From the IMG/VR virus record IMGVR_UViG_3300009788_000006, positions 18,022 to 82,021 of that record: DNA of 64,000 nt; one strand, given 5' to 3'. This DNA comes from a virus. The notes beneath the pieces were generated by a model. The model did no database searches. It had not been told where the DNA came from and worked only from the letters and a program-made list of their open reading frames with translations. Shown in pieces: positions 15,682 through 24,108 of the stretch (the stretch's first letter is position 1; each line of letters opens with the position of its first letter). The translations under genes and the position numbers were made by a program.

Positions 15682-15881
15682 GGCATGGTCCCCTTCGAGG
15701 ACGGGGCGGGGTCGCCGAGTCCTTTGAGAAGCTGGTTGAATTCCTCCACCTCTGCGGCTCGTTTCTCGCGCATCTCGTAGCTTTCCAAGATGTCCACAAC
15801 CACCGGAGTTTCACAAACCGCGCAGAGCGTTCCGAGCTTCTTGGCGTTGTACAGAAGCCGCAGCCAGGGCAAGCCGTACAT
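15678..15881 (-). CDS. Hypothetical protein with CxxC, 67 residues
   Basis: MYGLPWLRLLYNAKKLGTLCAVCETPVVVDILESYE... has one Cys pair, then a charged helix. The start is set by the stop of the 28-residue gene upstream. Function unknown. Confidence 0.5.
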   Translation of the reverse strand: MYGLPWLRLLYNAKKLGTLCAVCETPVVVDILESYEMREKRAAEVEEFNQLLKGLGDPAPSSKGTMP

Positions 15882-15888
15882 AATTTCA

Positions 15889-15975
15889 TTACGGCGCCAC
15901 CTCCGCCTCTTTGTCCCGGATCTTGATCGTAGTGGTTTCACCGACCAGAATGGTAATCCGTGCATCGATCTTCAT
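15889..15975 (-). CDS. 28-residue peptide gene
   Basis: MKIDARITILVGETTTIKIRD... is a strand-rich peptide, and its stop abuts the next gene. The ribosome site is weak, so this is a position-based call. Confidence 0.4.
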   Translation of the reverse strand: MKIDARITILVGETTTIKIRDKEAEVAP

Positions 15976-15999
15976 CTAATGGCATGAGCAAGAGGGGAC

Positions 16000-17013
16000 C
16001 TATCCGGCTGCCGTTTCCCAGATGTCACACTGTCGGTTCTCATCATCGACGAACTTGTTCTCAGCAGCAGCCTGGACGTAGATTTCCGACTGGTCGTAAT
16101 AGCCCGGCTTGAGCTCCCAACCCATCCCGATGCGACCGAGAGATACCGCAGAATATGGCACGGAGCCAACACCGTGAAACGGGTCAACCACGATCTCCCC
16201 AGGGTTGGTTTTCAACTGGATGGCGCGCTCGCACACGTCGAGCGGAAGCGGGTGCGGGTGAGCCGGGCTGGCGCCGCTGAAGGTCTCATCGTCCGGATCG
16301 GTGTATTTCGGCAGGCAGCGATCATAGCGGATATCTCTCCAGTCTCCGGCCGCGTACCTCTGCCAGATCCATTGTGAGTAATCATTGTAGATCTGGTTGC
16401 CTTCCATGCCCTGGCGAGCCAGAAGCTCGGCGGGAATCTTCTCTGACCCTGAATAGTTGAGCAACCCGGTAGGATGTTCGACTGGCACCGGATTCTCTCC
16501 GGGTTTCCGGAATACTAGCACCTGGTCGCACACAGCGACGCCAGCCGCTGCGCTGTCCTCGCAAAGGTTCTTGTGGAATAGAGCCTTGACCATCGTGGCG
16601 TTACGGACGACAAGGGCGTTGCGCCAGATGACATGTCGGCCGCCGTAGATCCATCCGACCCGTTGATATAAGCGGATGATGTCGCCGGGAAAGTCAGTGT
16701 ACGTGTCGGCTCCGCTATTATCGTTGACGATGTCGCAGCAGTGTGGCATAGACACGCGGCCCGGCATAGTGATCCGGAACATCTCCTGAACAAAATACTC
16801 GAAGTGCTCAAAGAACTCCTTGTAGTTGGCTGAGTTAGAGAGGTCCCGCGGATCACTGCCGTAGTGATACAGTGCGCCCCGCCCCTCGCTGGCGAACGGT
16901 GAAGAGTAATGAGTGAAATGGACGGACTTGTCTGGAAGGTCTTTCATGCCCTCAACAGCGTCGCCGCAGTAAAGGGCGAACTTGTCAGTGACGAGCTGCT
17001 TTGCTACAGCCAT
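16000..17013 (-). CDS. DNA methyltransferase (amino-MTase type)
   Basis: 337 residues. The front has the substrate loop 'YCGDAVEGMKDLPDKSVHFTHYSSPF', where SSPF stands at the usual (D/N/S)PP(Y/F) motif IV. The S-adenosylmethionine motif 'VVDPFHGVGSV' comes near residue 283, giving the circularly permuted beta-class order. Expected to methylate adenine N6 or cytosine N4. It overlaps the helicase gene by 10 bases; such helicase/methylase pairs recur in phages. Likely protects phage DNA from host restriction. Confidence 0.8.
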   Translation of the reverse strand: MAVAKQLVTDKFALYCGDAVEGMKDLPDKSVHFTHYSSPFASEGRGALYHYGSDPRDLSNSANYKEFFEHFEYFVQEMFRITMPGRVSMPHCCDIVNDNSGADTYTDFPGDIIRLYQRVGWIYGGRHVIWRNALVVRNATMVKALFHKNLCEDSAAAGVAVCDQVLVFRKPGENPVPVEHPTGLLNYSGSEKIPAELLARQGMEGNQIYNDYSQWIWQRYAAGDWRDIRYDRCLPKYTDPDDETFSGASPAHPHPLPLDVCERAIQLKTNPGEIVVDPFHGVGSVPYSAVSLGRIGMGWELKPGYYDQSEIYVQAAAENKFVDDENRQCDIWETAAG

Positions 17014-18467
17014 GCCGGAACCTCCATTCCCTGGGTGTAAATGTCTGGTTGACTGACGCCCTCGGCGTCGTTCATATAACCGACCAGCTTTCCGAACATG
17101 TAATCGGCGCGCTTCTGCTTTGCGAGAAGATTGGACAGAACTCGCGACTCCCCGGAGGTGGTGATCAGGTCCACGATGACCTCATGCGCCTGACCGAAGC
17201 GCCAACATCTGCGGATCGCCTGGTACCACGCCTCGAAGGAATTCATGGCGCCGAGGAAAACCATCCGGTGACAGTTCTGAAGATTGAGCCCCCACGCGCA
17301 GATTTTCGGCTTGGTGATCAGGACGCGGATCTCTCCGTGCTCAAATGCCAGGATCGCCGCTTCCTTCTGGATGTGGATGTCACCCTTTGGAGCTCGCCAT
17401 GCAACCGTGCTTCCATACCGAACCGCCTGGCCGGCTACTTCGACAGCGCCAGGAATTACCTGGACAAGGTGTTCTCCTTCGGGGTTCAGCTCGCACCAGA
17501 TGATCGCCTGCTCTTTGTGGTCGGTGAGCTCGGCCGCCTTATCGCACCGTGCCACCATTGTTGTGCGGCGCTCCGCCCGTTGCTCACTCACCCCGCGGGC
17601 TTGGGGTGGAATAAGCAAACGCTGGCCGTCCCCATCGATCAAGGGCTTTTCACACTTGACGCCGTGCTCTCGCTGTATCAGTCCTGGCAGCTCATAGAGG
17701 TGGTCTTCATGCGGAAATCCGAGTTCGCCAGGCTTGCGGGCGCTCCGCGACCAGCTCGAAACGAATTTCCAGAACGGCTCTTCGGCGTGACCGCGAAAGC
17801 GCCACCCTTGAGCGTGCATGTCGGCTCTGCCGCTGTGCCGTTGTCCCTTTGACCATCGCGCGATTGTCGGCCCGTCGACTTGTCGGAAGAAGCGTTCCTT
17901 GACCTGATCTTCGCGCAGTCGCCCCAGCGCCTCAGAGAAAGTGCCGAGCTCGATAAACGCGTTTGGCGCCGGCGTCCCGCTGTAGAGCGATCGATACCGG
18001 ACCCGGTTCATCATTCTTTGGATTAGGCGGCGTGTCTTACCGATCACGTTCTTGAGGACGGATCCTTCATCGATCAGAATGCCGACGAATGCGCTGGCGT
18101 CGAAGTGCTGGAGACGCTGGAAGTTCGTGACCACCACGCGGGGGCCTGGCGGGTACTTGCCGTCGATAGAGCGGACCGCGTCAATGCCGAACTTCTCGGC
18201 CTCAAGAATCGTTTGGTGCGAAACGGCGAAAGGCGTTGCCAACAAAACAGGTTTGTTCGTGTGTCTTACGACATTATCCCCGACTGTGAGTTGTATTGCG
18301 CTCTTGCCCAAACCACATTCTATCAGGTTCGCCGCGCACCCCTCGGCGAGTGTCCACTCGACTAGATGATTCTGGAAGTCATAGAGGCAGTCCGGCATCC
18401 AGTAAGGGGCGAACCCGTCACCGGCCGGCAGTTGCAACTTGCGGGCTACGAAGTCCCGATAGCTCAT
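17004..18467 (-). CDS. SNF2-like/superfamily 2 helicase
   Basis: 487 residues. P-loop 'LIECGLGKSAIQL' (about 48-60), motif II 'ILIDEGSVLKN' (DEGS in place of DEAH), motif III 'YSGTPAPN', and C-terminal motifs 'GLNLQNCHRMVFLG' and 'QAIRRCWRFGQ'. The order is that of SNF2/DEAD-like phage helicases. Its tight linkage to a DNA methyltransferase suggests joint action in DNA modification or replication. Confidence 0.8.
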   Translation of the reverse strand: MSYRDFVARKLQLPAGDGFAPYWMPDCLYDFQNHLVEWTLAEGCAANLIECGLGKSAIQLTVGDNVVRHTNKPVLLATPFAVSHQTILEAEKFGIDAVRSIDGKYPPGPRVVVTNFQRLQHFDASAFVGILIDEGSVLKNVIGKTRRLIQRMMNRVRYRSLYSGTPAPNAFIELGTFSEALGRLREDQVKERFFRQVDGPTIARWSKGQRHSGRADMHAQGWRFRGHAEEPFWKFVSSWSRSARKPGELGFPHEDHLYELPGLIQREHGVKCEKPLIDGDGQRLLIPPQARGVSEQRAERRTTMVARCDKAAELTDHKEQAIIWCELNPEGEHLVQVIPGAVEVAGQAVRYGSTVAWRAPKGDIHIQKEAAILAFEHGEIRVLITKPKICAWGLNLQNCHRMVFLGAMNSFEAWYQAIRRCWRFGQAHEVIVDLITTSGESRVLSNLLAKQKRADYMFGKLVGYMNDAEGVSQPDIYTQGMEVPAWL

Positions 18468-18976
18468 TGCCCGTCCGCTGAGGGCCGAGCCACCCGCTCA
18501 TCGGGCCGCGACTTGATCACCGACCAGCGCCGAGCAACTACCGCTTGCCAGTCGAAACCAAGTCCGTCAATATCAGCGGCCAGCCCTTCGAAAACGTGAG
18601 TGGCAGCCCGCTCGAGCCCGTCGAGCACTTGCCGCAACGGCACTGCTCCAGCACCATCCTGCCCTGACTCGTGGATTAGCTGGCGGTCAAGATCTAGCGA
18701 AACCAGGCGGCAGAGAGCTACAGTAGTGACCAAAAAGCCATCCGCTTCGCACCTAACCGCTCTCCCGAGTCGACCGCAATAAGCCGCCAACGCTATGAAA
18801 ACGTCGGCCGCTTCCTCGGCCTTGAGAGGCGGAAGAGCAGCTGACAACATCTCGCCGAGCTCGCCGACCGCTTTCATTAGGGCGTGCTCCGGGAAGCACT
18901 CGAAGTGCTCCAGGTGCCAGGCGAGGACCTCGGCCTGAAACTCTGCAAGATCGACTGTGGTAGGCTTGGATTCCAT
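18464..18976 (-). CDS. MazG-like nucleotide pyrophosphohydrolase
   Basis: 170 residues. 'ALMKAVGELGEMLSA...KAEEAADVFIALAAYCGRLG' has the ExxE...ExxD metal-binding pattern of MazG-type enzymes. The C-terminal half is not recognised. Would hydrolyse (d)NTPs or lower ppGpp during infection. A promoter lies upstream at 19036-19064. Confidence 0.65.
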   Translation of the reverse strand: MESKPTTVDLAEFQAEVLAWHLEHFECFPEHALMKAVGELGEMLSAALPPLKAEEAADVFIALAAYCGRLGRAVRCEADGFLVTTVALCRLVSLDLDRQLIHESGQDGAGAVPLRQVLDGLERAATHVFEGLAADIDGLGFDWQAVVARRWSVIKSRPDERVARPSADGQ

Positions 18977-19035
18977 TTGGCAGCTCCTTTGCCGGTGGGT
19001 GGCGCCGTGGCGGTGACTCGTCTCGGCGCTCTTGT

Positions 19036-19064
19036 ATTCTACCCGCTAGCGCAGTCGGTTGCAA
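19036..19064 (-). promoter_or_regulatory. Leftward promoter for the MazG/helicase/methylase genes
   Basis: On the minus strand TTGCAA (19064-19059), 17-base spacer, TAGAAT (19041-19036). The same palindromic TTGCAA -35 is used by the promoters at 41.6 and 42.5 kb. Confidence 0.7.
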
Positions 19065-19065
19065 G

Positions 19066-19458
19066 TCACCCCGACGGACAAGCCAGGTCCCTGAGATCGC
19101 CCAGCAGCACTTCGCCGAAGCCGACCAGATCCTCGTCCTCCGGGGTCGTCCCCCAATACCAGAACACCTGATCCGGATCACACTCGGCGGTCCCGTCCAT
19201 GACCTGGAGCGCGAAGCCTAGGAGCTCGACCTCTCGCCGGGTCTTCATGCGGTCGTCATCGCGGCGGATGGCGATGAGCTGCTCCAGCCTATTCCGGTCC
19301 GGGACTTCGCCGCTATCGGCACCGCGGGCGCCGGCCAGGTCGAAGGGCTCCGTGTTGGCCGTCCAGGCGAAGCCCAGCATTTCACCGACGGCGTCCGTCC
19401 AGCGGCGGAGTAGGACGATGCGGCGCTGGCCGCATCCGGGGGTAAGCGAGGTGGTCAT
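19066..19458 (-). CDS. Hypothetical protein, 130 residues
   Basis: Acidic mixed alpha/beta protein (RREVELLGFALQVMDGTAECDPDQVFWYWGTTPEDEDLVGF). One base separates it from the upstream stop. No family recognised. Confidence 0.6.
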   Translation of the reverse strand: MTTSLTPGCGQRRIVLLRRWTDAVGEMLGFAWTANTEPFDLAGARGADSGEVPDRNRLEQLIAIRRDDDRMKTRREVELLGFALQVMDGTAECDPDQVFWYWGTTPEDEDLVGFGEVLLGDLRDLACPSG

Positions 19459-19662
19459 TCAGTAATTCTCCGATGAGGTAACGATCACCCGCAGCACCTC
19501 GGTAGCAGCGCTTACAAGGGCCGACGGGTGAGCCTTCGCCTGTCCGTAGAGATAGGCGCCAAGCTCGTCGAGCTCATCGTCAGATAGCTTCGGCAGCCAG
19601 GCAAGCGCAGAGGCGAGCTCTGAGGCGATAGCGGCGGGGAGGTTGTTGGGGTCGGGCATCAT
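19459..19662 (-). CDS. Hypothetical acidic helical protein, 67 residues
   Basis: Starts behind GAGGAGATTTGAG (MMPDPNNLPAAIASELASAL). Helical throughout. The longer frame upstream overlaps the SWIM-like gene and is rejected. Confidence 0.6.
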   Translation of the reverse strand: MMPDPNNLPAAIASELASALAWLPKLSDDELDELGAYLYGQAKAHPSALVSAATEVLRVIVTSSENY

Positions 19663-19673
19663 CTCAAATCTCC

Positions 19674-20258
19674 TCAGATTCCGAACGCTGGATTGTTGTC
19701 GTCCTCGGCCCGGACGAAAGCGCCGTCGGCACGGTCGCGGGCGACCGAGGCGGCGAGGTTGCGGAATGCCTGGCTGGTAGGCTGGCCACAGTCCGCGCAG
19801 AAGCCGTTGACCGGTAGGTGGTTCCCTTGCTCGCACCCGGCGATCCGGCGGGCCAGCAGGACGCCTACTTTGCCGGCCGTTGGAGACTCGCGCCAACCCG
19901 CGAAGACGTCCACGTCCTCGAGCTGGTTCGTCGGATCGTTGATGAGCTCGGCCAGCGCCAGCAGGCCGTGATAGCAGATTCCGTACCTACCGCTCTCGCA
20001 CGGGCAGCTCAGGCGGTTCGCCCGGTTGCGGGTCGCGACCGTGACCGGGTAGGTCTTGGCGCTCCCCTTGACGGCGACTGTCCGGCAGCGGACCCCGAGT
20101 TTGAGAAGCAGATCCAACGTGGTGTTGGCGATCGAGTCCAGCGTGGCCGTCTCGGGCGTGCCGAGTGCGCCAACGAGTTCCGGGTGGTCTTCGGTTCGAT
20201 CGCAGAGCGTCTTCAGAAGTTGCTCGAGGGCGCTGGCCTGGTTGGCGCTGATCTTCAT
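19674..20258 (-). CDS. SWIM-like zinc-finger protein, 194 residues
   Basis: Starts behind GAGGAG. The centre reads 'TYPVTVATRNRANRLSCPCESGRYGICYHGLLALAEL', the CxC...CxH arrangement of SWIM zinc fingers. A second Cys pair (GFCADCGQP) lies near the C-terminus. DNA or protein binding is likely. Confidence 0.65.
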   Translation of the reverse strand: MKISANQASALEQLLKTLCDRTEDHPELVGALGTPETATLDSIANTTLDLLLKLGVRCRTVAVKGSAKTYPVTVATRNRANRLSCPCESGRYGICYHGLLALAELINDPTNQLEDVDVFAGWRESPTAGKVGVLLARRIAGCEQGNHLPVNGFCADCGQPTSQAFRNLAASVARDRADGAFVRAEDDNNPAFGI

Positions 20259-20346
20259 GGTCGTCTCCTCGGTTGGTCGGTCTCCGTCAGCCCTCCGTGA
20301 GGACTCGCGGGGGCCGGTCAAGCGGATCGAGGTCGGGTAGCAGGGG

Positions 20347-20360
20347 CGGCCTTTCGGCCG
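20347..20360 (-). other. GC-rich hairpin between genes
   Basis: CGGCC-GAAA-GGCCG on the minus strand, with outer pairing possible. It is not followed by a T tract, so it is not a classical terminator. It may protect the end of the upstream message. Confidence 0.4.
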
Positions 20361-20368
20361 GCCGTCTG

Positions 20369-20734
20369 CTAACTGAATTGAGCATCAAGAAGGTCGCGCC
20401 GTTCTAAGTACGGGCGGCCATTGTCGCGACAGAAGTCGCCGATCATCGACGGGAGTTTCGAGAATTCCCGCCAGTCTGCCGGTCTGTTGCCAGGGCGTCG
20501 CATCTTCAGTGCGTCCAGCGCACGATAGACTAGGGAATAATCGACCCGGTTGGCCTTGCGCCAAGCCTTGGTGACCATGTCAGCCCAGTAACTTGGCGCC
20601 TTCGTCCGTTTGATGATGGCGGCGAGCGCGTTCCCGGGCATGCCTTTCAGGGCTTGCTCGTCGACCGTGCCGTCCTCGCCAAGCAGAAGCGCGATACCCT
20701 CGGGAGTCATGTTCGTGATGTCGAAAGTCTGCAT
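20369..20734 (-). CDS. Hypothetical protein, 121 residues
   Basis: Behind GGAGAGCACA; the first gene leftward of the operator-rich region at 20.9-21.1 kb and so probably controlled from it. Helical and basic (KRTKAPSYWADMVTKAWRKANRVDYSLVYRALDALK). No family recognised. Confidence 0.6.
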   Translation of the reverse strand: MQTFDITNMTPEGIALLLGEDGTVDEQALKGMPGNALAAIIKRTKAPSYWADMVTKAWRKANRVDYSLVYRALDALKMRRPGNRPADWREFSKLPSMIGDFCRDNGRPYLERRDLLDAQFS

Positions 20735-21114
20735 TGTGCTCTCCAGATTCGCAGGAGCGGTTGATCCCGCCCCTCCTATCCGACCTCGATTCGTTCGTGG
20801 CCCTTATTCTCGCCTACCAAGACTCGAAGCATGGCTGCCGGCGGTTTCGGGTGAGTTGTCAAAGGGTTCTTTCTCGGTCGCCTATTAGAACTTGCAAACC
20901 CTATGCCAGAATTATGAACACAGCCCCATGAAAGGTTGGTGGGCCTTAAACGTAAGCATGTCACCACTTACGCCGAATGCCGCCGGGCCAGAGGCCCGGG
21001 CCGCTGACCCGGAATGTCCAGAATTCCGTACATTGTATCCACAATTCTGGACACGGGCCGATAAGCGCTTACGGGTCAACACTTACGAGCCCTTGATTTG
21101 TTCAGAATTCTGGA
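20735..21114. promoter_or_regulatory. Operator-rich control region
   Basis: No credible gene between 20735 and 21082. Two repeat families stand out. Family 1 is CCAGAATT(CTGG): sites at 20906-20913, an inverted pair 21016-21025/21043-21052 and a palindrome 21103-21112, which lies in the 3' end of the HTH gene. Family 2 is CTTACG: an inverted pair 20952-20971 and copies near 21066 and 21081. This looks like a two-protein phage switch. An exact promoter was not pinned down. Confidence 0.6.
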
Positions 21115-21316
21115 TCAGAGGTGAGTCGAGCGCGCGGAGTAGGTTGAGCACGGCCACGGCCGATCCGAGGTTGTCGCCCTGCTCCCAGGCCCACAGCCTG
21201 GTGCGGACGATGTCCAGGTCAACGGCAGCGGCCTTAGAGCTGCGCCCCGTCGCTTGTCGTAGGCTGCGGATGTGGGCGCCGAGGTCCTTGGGAGTGATGT
21301 CGTGGTGTGTTTTCAT
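21083..21316 (-). CDS. XRE-type HTH regulator, 77 residues
   Basis: MKTHHDITPKDLGAHIRSLRQATGRSSKAAAVDLDI...RLWAWEQGDNLGSAVAVLNLLRAL is a lambda repressor-like helix-turn-helix: HIRSLRQATG, then the recognition helix, then WEQGDN. Its 3' end contains one copy of the CAGAATTCTG palindrome, and further copies lie just downstream. It is the likely reader of these sites. Confidence 0.7.
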   Translation of the reverse strand: MKTHHDITPKDLGAHIRSLRQATGRSSKAAAVDLDIVRTRLWAWEQGDNLGSAVAVLNLLRALDSPLIQNSEQIKGS

Positions 21317-21359
21317 GGTCTCAGGTGATTGCAAACCGCGTGCCGCGGACGAAAGTCCA

Positions 21360-21638
21360 TCATTCATCGCGACCACGGAAACCGAACACCGAATCGGCGC
21401 CGACCAGCTCCTGCGGCGAGCCCAGCCTCGCCTCCAGATATTCGTGAGCACGGCAGAATGTTGCACCCCTCATTGGGCGGCAGCGACACTGCCTCAGAGT
21501 CCAACTCATTTCAAAGCCGCTCGGCGTCCTACCGGTCCTACGCAAGCAATCACGCTCCGCGACCTCGGCCGGACAGAATCCCTCTTTCGGGTTATCTACA
21601 CTGCTACAGGCGGACTCATATGGACCATAGATGCCCAT
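21360..21638 (-). CDS. Small Cys/His protein, 92 residues
   Basis: Starts behind GGGAG and shares one base with the upstream stop. 'TLRQCRCRPMRGATFCRAHEYLEARLG' is the zinc-binding C-x-C...C-x2-H pattern of a common small bacterial protein type (CRN.A..G..FC..H). Function unknown. Confidence 0.6.
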   Translation of the reverse strand: MGIYGPYESACSSVDNPKEGFCPAEVAERDCLRRTGRTPSGFEMSWTLRQCRCRPMRGATFCRAHEYLEARLGSPQELVGADSVFGFRGRDE

Positions 21639-21952
21639 CAGAGCTCCCTCGGCGGCTCTGGCCGCCGCGCCTCGGCCAGCGTCAGTGGCACGGAGAGCAC
21701 GGAAGCTTTCCGCCGACACATCTCGGTGAACATCGCGTCGAAGAGACCGCCGGGAAGATGGGTAGCAAGGGCGTCAACAACCTCGGCCGCTTTGCCATGA
21801 TAGGCACCGCGAGCGAAATCCCCCGGGCGGTCCCCCTGCCACAGATCCGGATCGGGGACTTCTTCGTCGAAGCGCAAGATCAGGTTCGCGGGCTCAGGGT
21901 CGCCGGGGAGCTGCTGGGCTTTCCAGCTATGTAGCTCGTGAGTCTCGGTCAT
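21638..21952 (-). CDS. Hypothetical protein, 104 residues
   Basis: Behind AGGAGAAGCAA. Begins with a polar, strand-containing segment (ETHELHSWKAQQLPGDPEPANLILRFDEEV); the second half is helical. No family recognised. Confidence 0.6.
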   Translation of the reverse strand: MTETHELHSWKAQQLPGDPEPANLILRFDEEVPDPDLWQGDRPGDFARGAYHGKAAEVVDALATHLPGGLFDAMFTEMCRRKASVLSVPLTLAEARRPEPPREL

Positions 21953-22430
21953 TTGCTTCTCCTTTTGCTGCGCGGTCGGCTGCTTTCCACCACGCTCTGA
22001 ATTCAGGGTCGGGGTCCGGGATCTGCCACTCCAACCGCTCGCGAGCTATCAGCCGGACACTTTCGACGTACTCGTAGAAGGCGGTCGAGTTGAGCTGGGC
22101 CGTGGACGGGTCGTCGATCACGGTTACCTTCCGGTCCATCACCACCTCTTGCCGGGCCGTAGTCGGCAGTAGCGTATCCCGGAAGTGCGCGTGGATCGCA
22201 TCACAGGACGCGGCCGGCATGCCAGCGGCATCAAGCCCGCGCTGGAATTCTGGATAGACCAGGCCCCACAGGTAGGCATTAGCTTGCAGGCTCCGGACCG
22301 GCGGGCTGATCGTGATCGCCACCGGGCGGCCGGCGTAGAGCTGGAGCTCGTCGTTGATCTGATCGACTGTCGACTGCGGAAGCTCGCCCTGGCCGCTGAC
22401 GAGGCAGATCTTGGTGACCCGCTGGGGCAT
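21927..22430 (-). CDS. ninB: NinB-like recombination protein
   Basis: 167 residues. 'PPVRSLQANAYLWGLVYPEFQRGL', then 'STAQLNSTAFYEYVESVRLIARERLEWQIPDPDPEF', follows the conserved blocks of lambda NinB (RS..QNA..W, and the TS..L...E...YIE.I...A...G). The family binds single-stranded DNA and helps RecA-independent recombination. It lies between the HNH gene and the HTH/operator region. The start overlaps the upstream stop (TGATG). Confidence 0.65.
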   Translation of the reverse strand: MPQRVTKICLVSGQGELPQSTVDQINDELQLYAGRPVAITISPPVRSLQANAYLWGLVYPEFQRGLDAAGMPAASCDAIHAHFRDTLLPTTARQEVVMDRKVTVIDDPSTAQLNSTAFYEYVESVRLIARERLEWQIPDPDPEFRAWWKAADRAAKGEANDRDSRAT

Positions 22431-22792
22431 CAGACTACCGCCTCCGCTGCAACTTTCCCGCACTCTTCCTGGAGTGCAGAGATCCTGCCGAGCAGCTCGC
22501 GAACGTCTGTAACGGCCACCCCGAGGCGGCGCTCGATGTCCTCTCGCCACTCCCTGACGGCCTCGGGGTCTAATGGTCTCGGTGCGTGTCCGCGGCCGTG
22601 GCAGTCCTCACAGAGAGTCTCGAGCAGTCGCGGCGGCGTATCCCATGGATCTGAGCCGACGTAGCTTCGGTGGTGGACATGCAGCGTCTTGTCCTCAGCC
22701 CCACACTGCCGGCATTTCCACTCGTCCCGGCTCATGACTTCGAGGCGGACCCGTTGCCACCTGGGATCGAGAAGCTTGTCGGCGTAGGTCAC
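22430..22792 (-). CDS. HNH endonuclease-like protein, 120 residues
   Basis: The GTG start overlaps the helicase stop. 'YADKLLDPRWQRVRLEVMSRDEWKCRQCG' leads into a treble-clef HNH: CxxC, HVHH (the HH pair), then LCEDCH. Phage genomes carry this 'YADKL.DPRWQ' family often. It probably nicks or cuts DNA; a coiled C-terminal helix follows. Confidence 0.75.
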   Translation of the reverse strand: MTYADKLLDPRWQRVRLEVMSRDEWKCRQCGAEDKTLHVHHRSYVGSDPWDTPPRLLETLCEDCHGRGHAPRPLDPEAVREWREDIERRLGVAVTDVRELLGRISALQEECGKVAAEAVV

Positions 22793-24108
22793 TGTCTCGG
22801 CTCCGGCTGCCGGGCGACATCTGCGAACCTCATCAGCTCTCCGATCCATCCTACGTGGCACGTTCCGGCCGGCACGCCGTCTCGATTCTTCCGGATGATA
22901 ATTTCGGCAACTCCGGGATCTTCAGACTCGTCGACCACTGAGGTGATGAACGTCATCAGAACGACATCTGCATCCTGGCCAACCGCGCCGCTGTATTTGA
23001 GATGGACCAGTAGCGGCCGATCCGCCTTCTGCCCTTCGTTGGCCAGCTGGTGGAGAAGGACCACGGCCACGTCGAGCTCTTTGGCGGCCAGCTTGCAACG
23101 GCGGGCAATCCGGGAGATTCGAATCTCTTGATTTTCCTTCGGGTCGCTGGTCTCGATCAGGCTCAGATAGTCGATCGCCAGCACCTGTATCTCTCGCTCA
23201 GCCTTGAGCCGGCGAGCCCTGGCGATGATAGCGTCGATCGTCTGAATCGGAGTGTAATCGACCCAGAGCGGCATATTCATCAGCGTATTCCGAGCCGCGT
23301 CGATCCGCTGGCGCTGATCGGCCGACAGCTGCGCTGTCTGGATCGACCGGTGAGGGATTCCGGTGACCTGAGACAATAGGCGTCCGGTGATCTGAGCTCT
23401 AGACATCTCGAGCGACACCATCGCGCACGGGTGGCCGGCGAGCGCCGCGGCGCGGAGCATTCCGAGCGCCAGCGATGTCTTGCCGTGACCGGTGATGCCG
23501 CCGATGACGTAGAGATGGCCGGGCAGTAGGCCGATGATCTCTTCGTCGAGGGCGTGGATGCCGGTAGAGATCCCGACCCTCTCTTCGGGTCCGCGGTCCA
23601 GCCTCAAGTCCTCGAAGCCGTCGGCCGCGTGGACATACTCGAAGCTTCGCGCGTCGGTCTCCAGATCGAGGAGCTCGGCGCCAGCCCTTCCGATCGTCTC
23701 CGATACGTCCGTACCGTTCTGGGCCGCGGCCGCAAGCCGGGAGCCCATTTCGATCAACTGCCGGCGGCGCCATCGGTCGAGGATGATCGTAGCGTAGCGC
23801 TCGAGCCCGCCGAGGTCGGGGAGGTCGAGATCAAGCCCGGCGAGGTAGGCCAAGCCGCCCACCTCTTCGAATTTCCCCGCGCGCTCGATCTCGGCTTGCA
23901 GTGTCCGGAGGTCGATGCCGCGGGCGCCCTCGGCATGCTCGACCCAGATATCCCACATTGCTCGCCAGATGATCTTGTGGCGGTTGGTGTAGAAGTGGCG
24001 CTCATCGAGATGGCCGGCGGCGATCGAGATATCTTCTGGGCGCAGAAGACAGCAGGCGAGCACGGCGCGCTCCGCCTCTTCGGCGTGGGGTAAGGATTCG
24101 GGATTCAT
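22789..24108 (-). CDS. dnaB: DnaB-family replicative helicase
   Basis: 439 residues. N-terminal helical domain (HAEEAERAVLACCLLRPEDISIAAGHLDERHFY...), then the RecA-like motor with Walker A GITGHGKT (about 204-211), 'SLEMSRAQITGRLL', Walker B 'QVLAIDYLSLI' and the late motif 'VVLLHQL'. Unwinds DNA at the phage fork. The putative loader precedes it with ATGA overlap, as in O-P or gene 18-12 arrangements of lambdoid phages. Confidence 0.92.
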   Translation of the reverse strand: MNPESLPHAEEAERAVLACCLLRPEDISIAAGHLDERHFYTNRHKIIWRAMWDIWVEHAEGARGIDLRTLQAEIERAGKFEEVGGLAYLAGLDLDLPDLGGLERYATIILDRWRRRQLIEMGSRLAAAAQNGTDVSETIGRAGAELLDLETDARSFEYVHAADGFEDLRLDRGPEERVGISTGIHALDEEIIGLLPGHLYVIGGITGHGKTSLALGMLRAAALAGHPCAMVSLEMSRAQITGRLLSQVTGIPHRSIQTAQLSADQRQRIDAARNTLMNMPLWVDYTPIQTIDAIIARARRLKAEREIQVLAIDYLSLIETSDPKENQEIRISRIARRCKLAAKELDVAVVLLHQLANEGQKADRPLLVHLKYSGAVGQDADVVLMTFITSVVDESEDPGVAEIIIRKNRDGVPAGTCHVGWIGELMRFADVARQPEPRQ

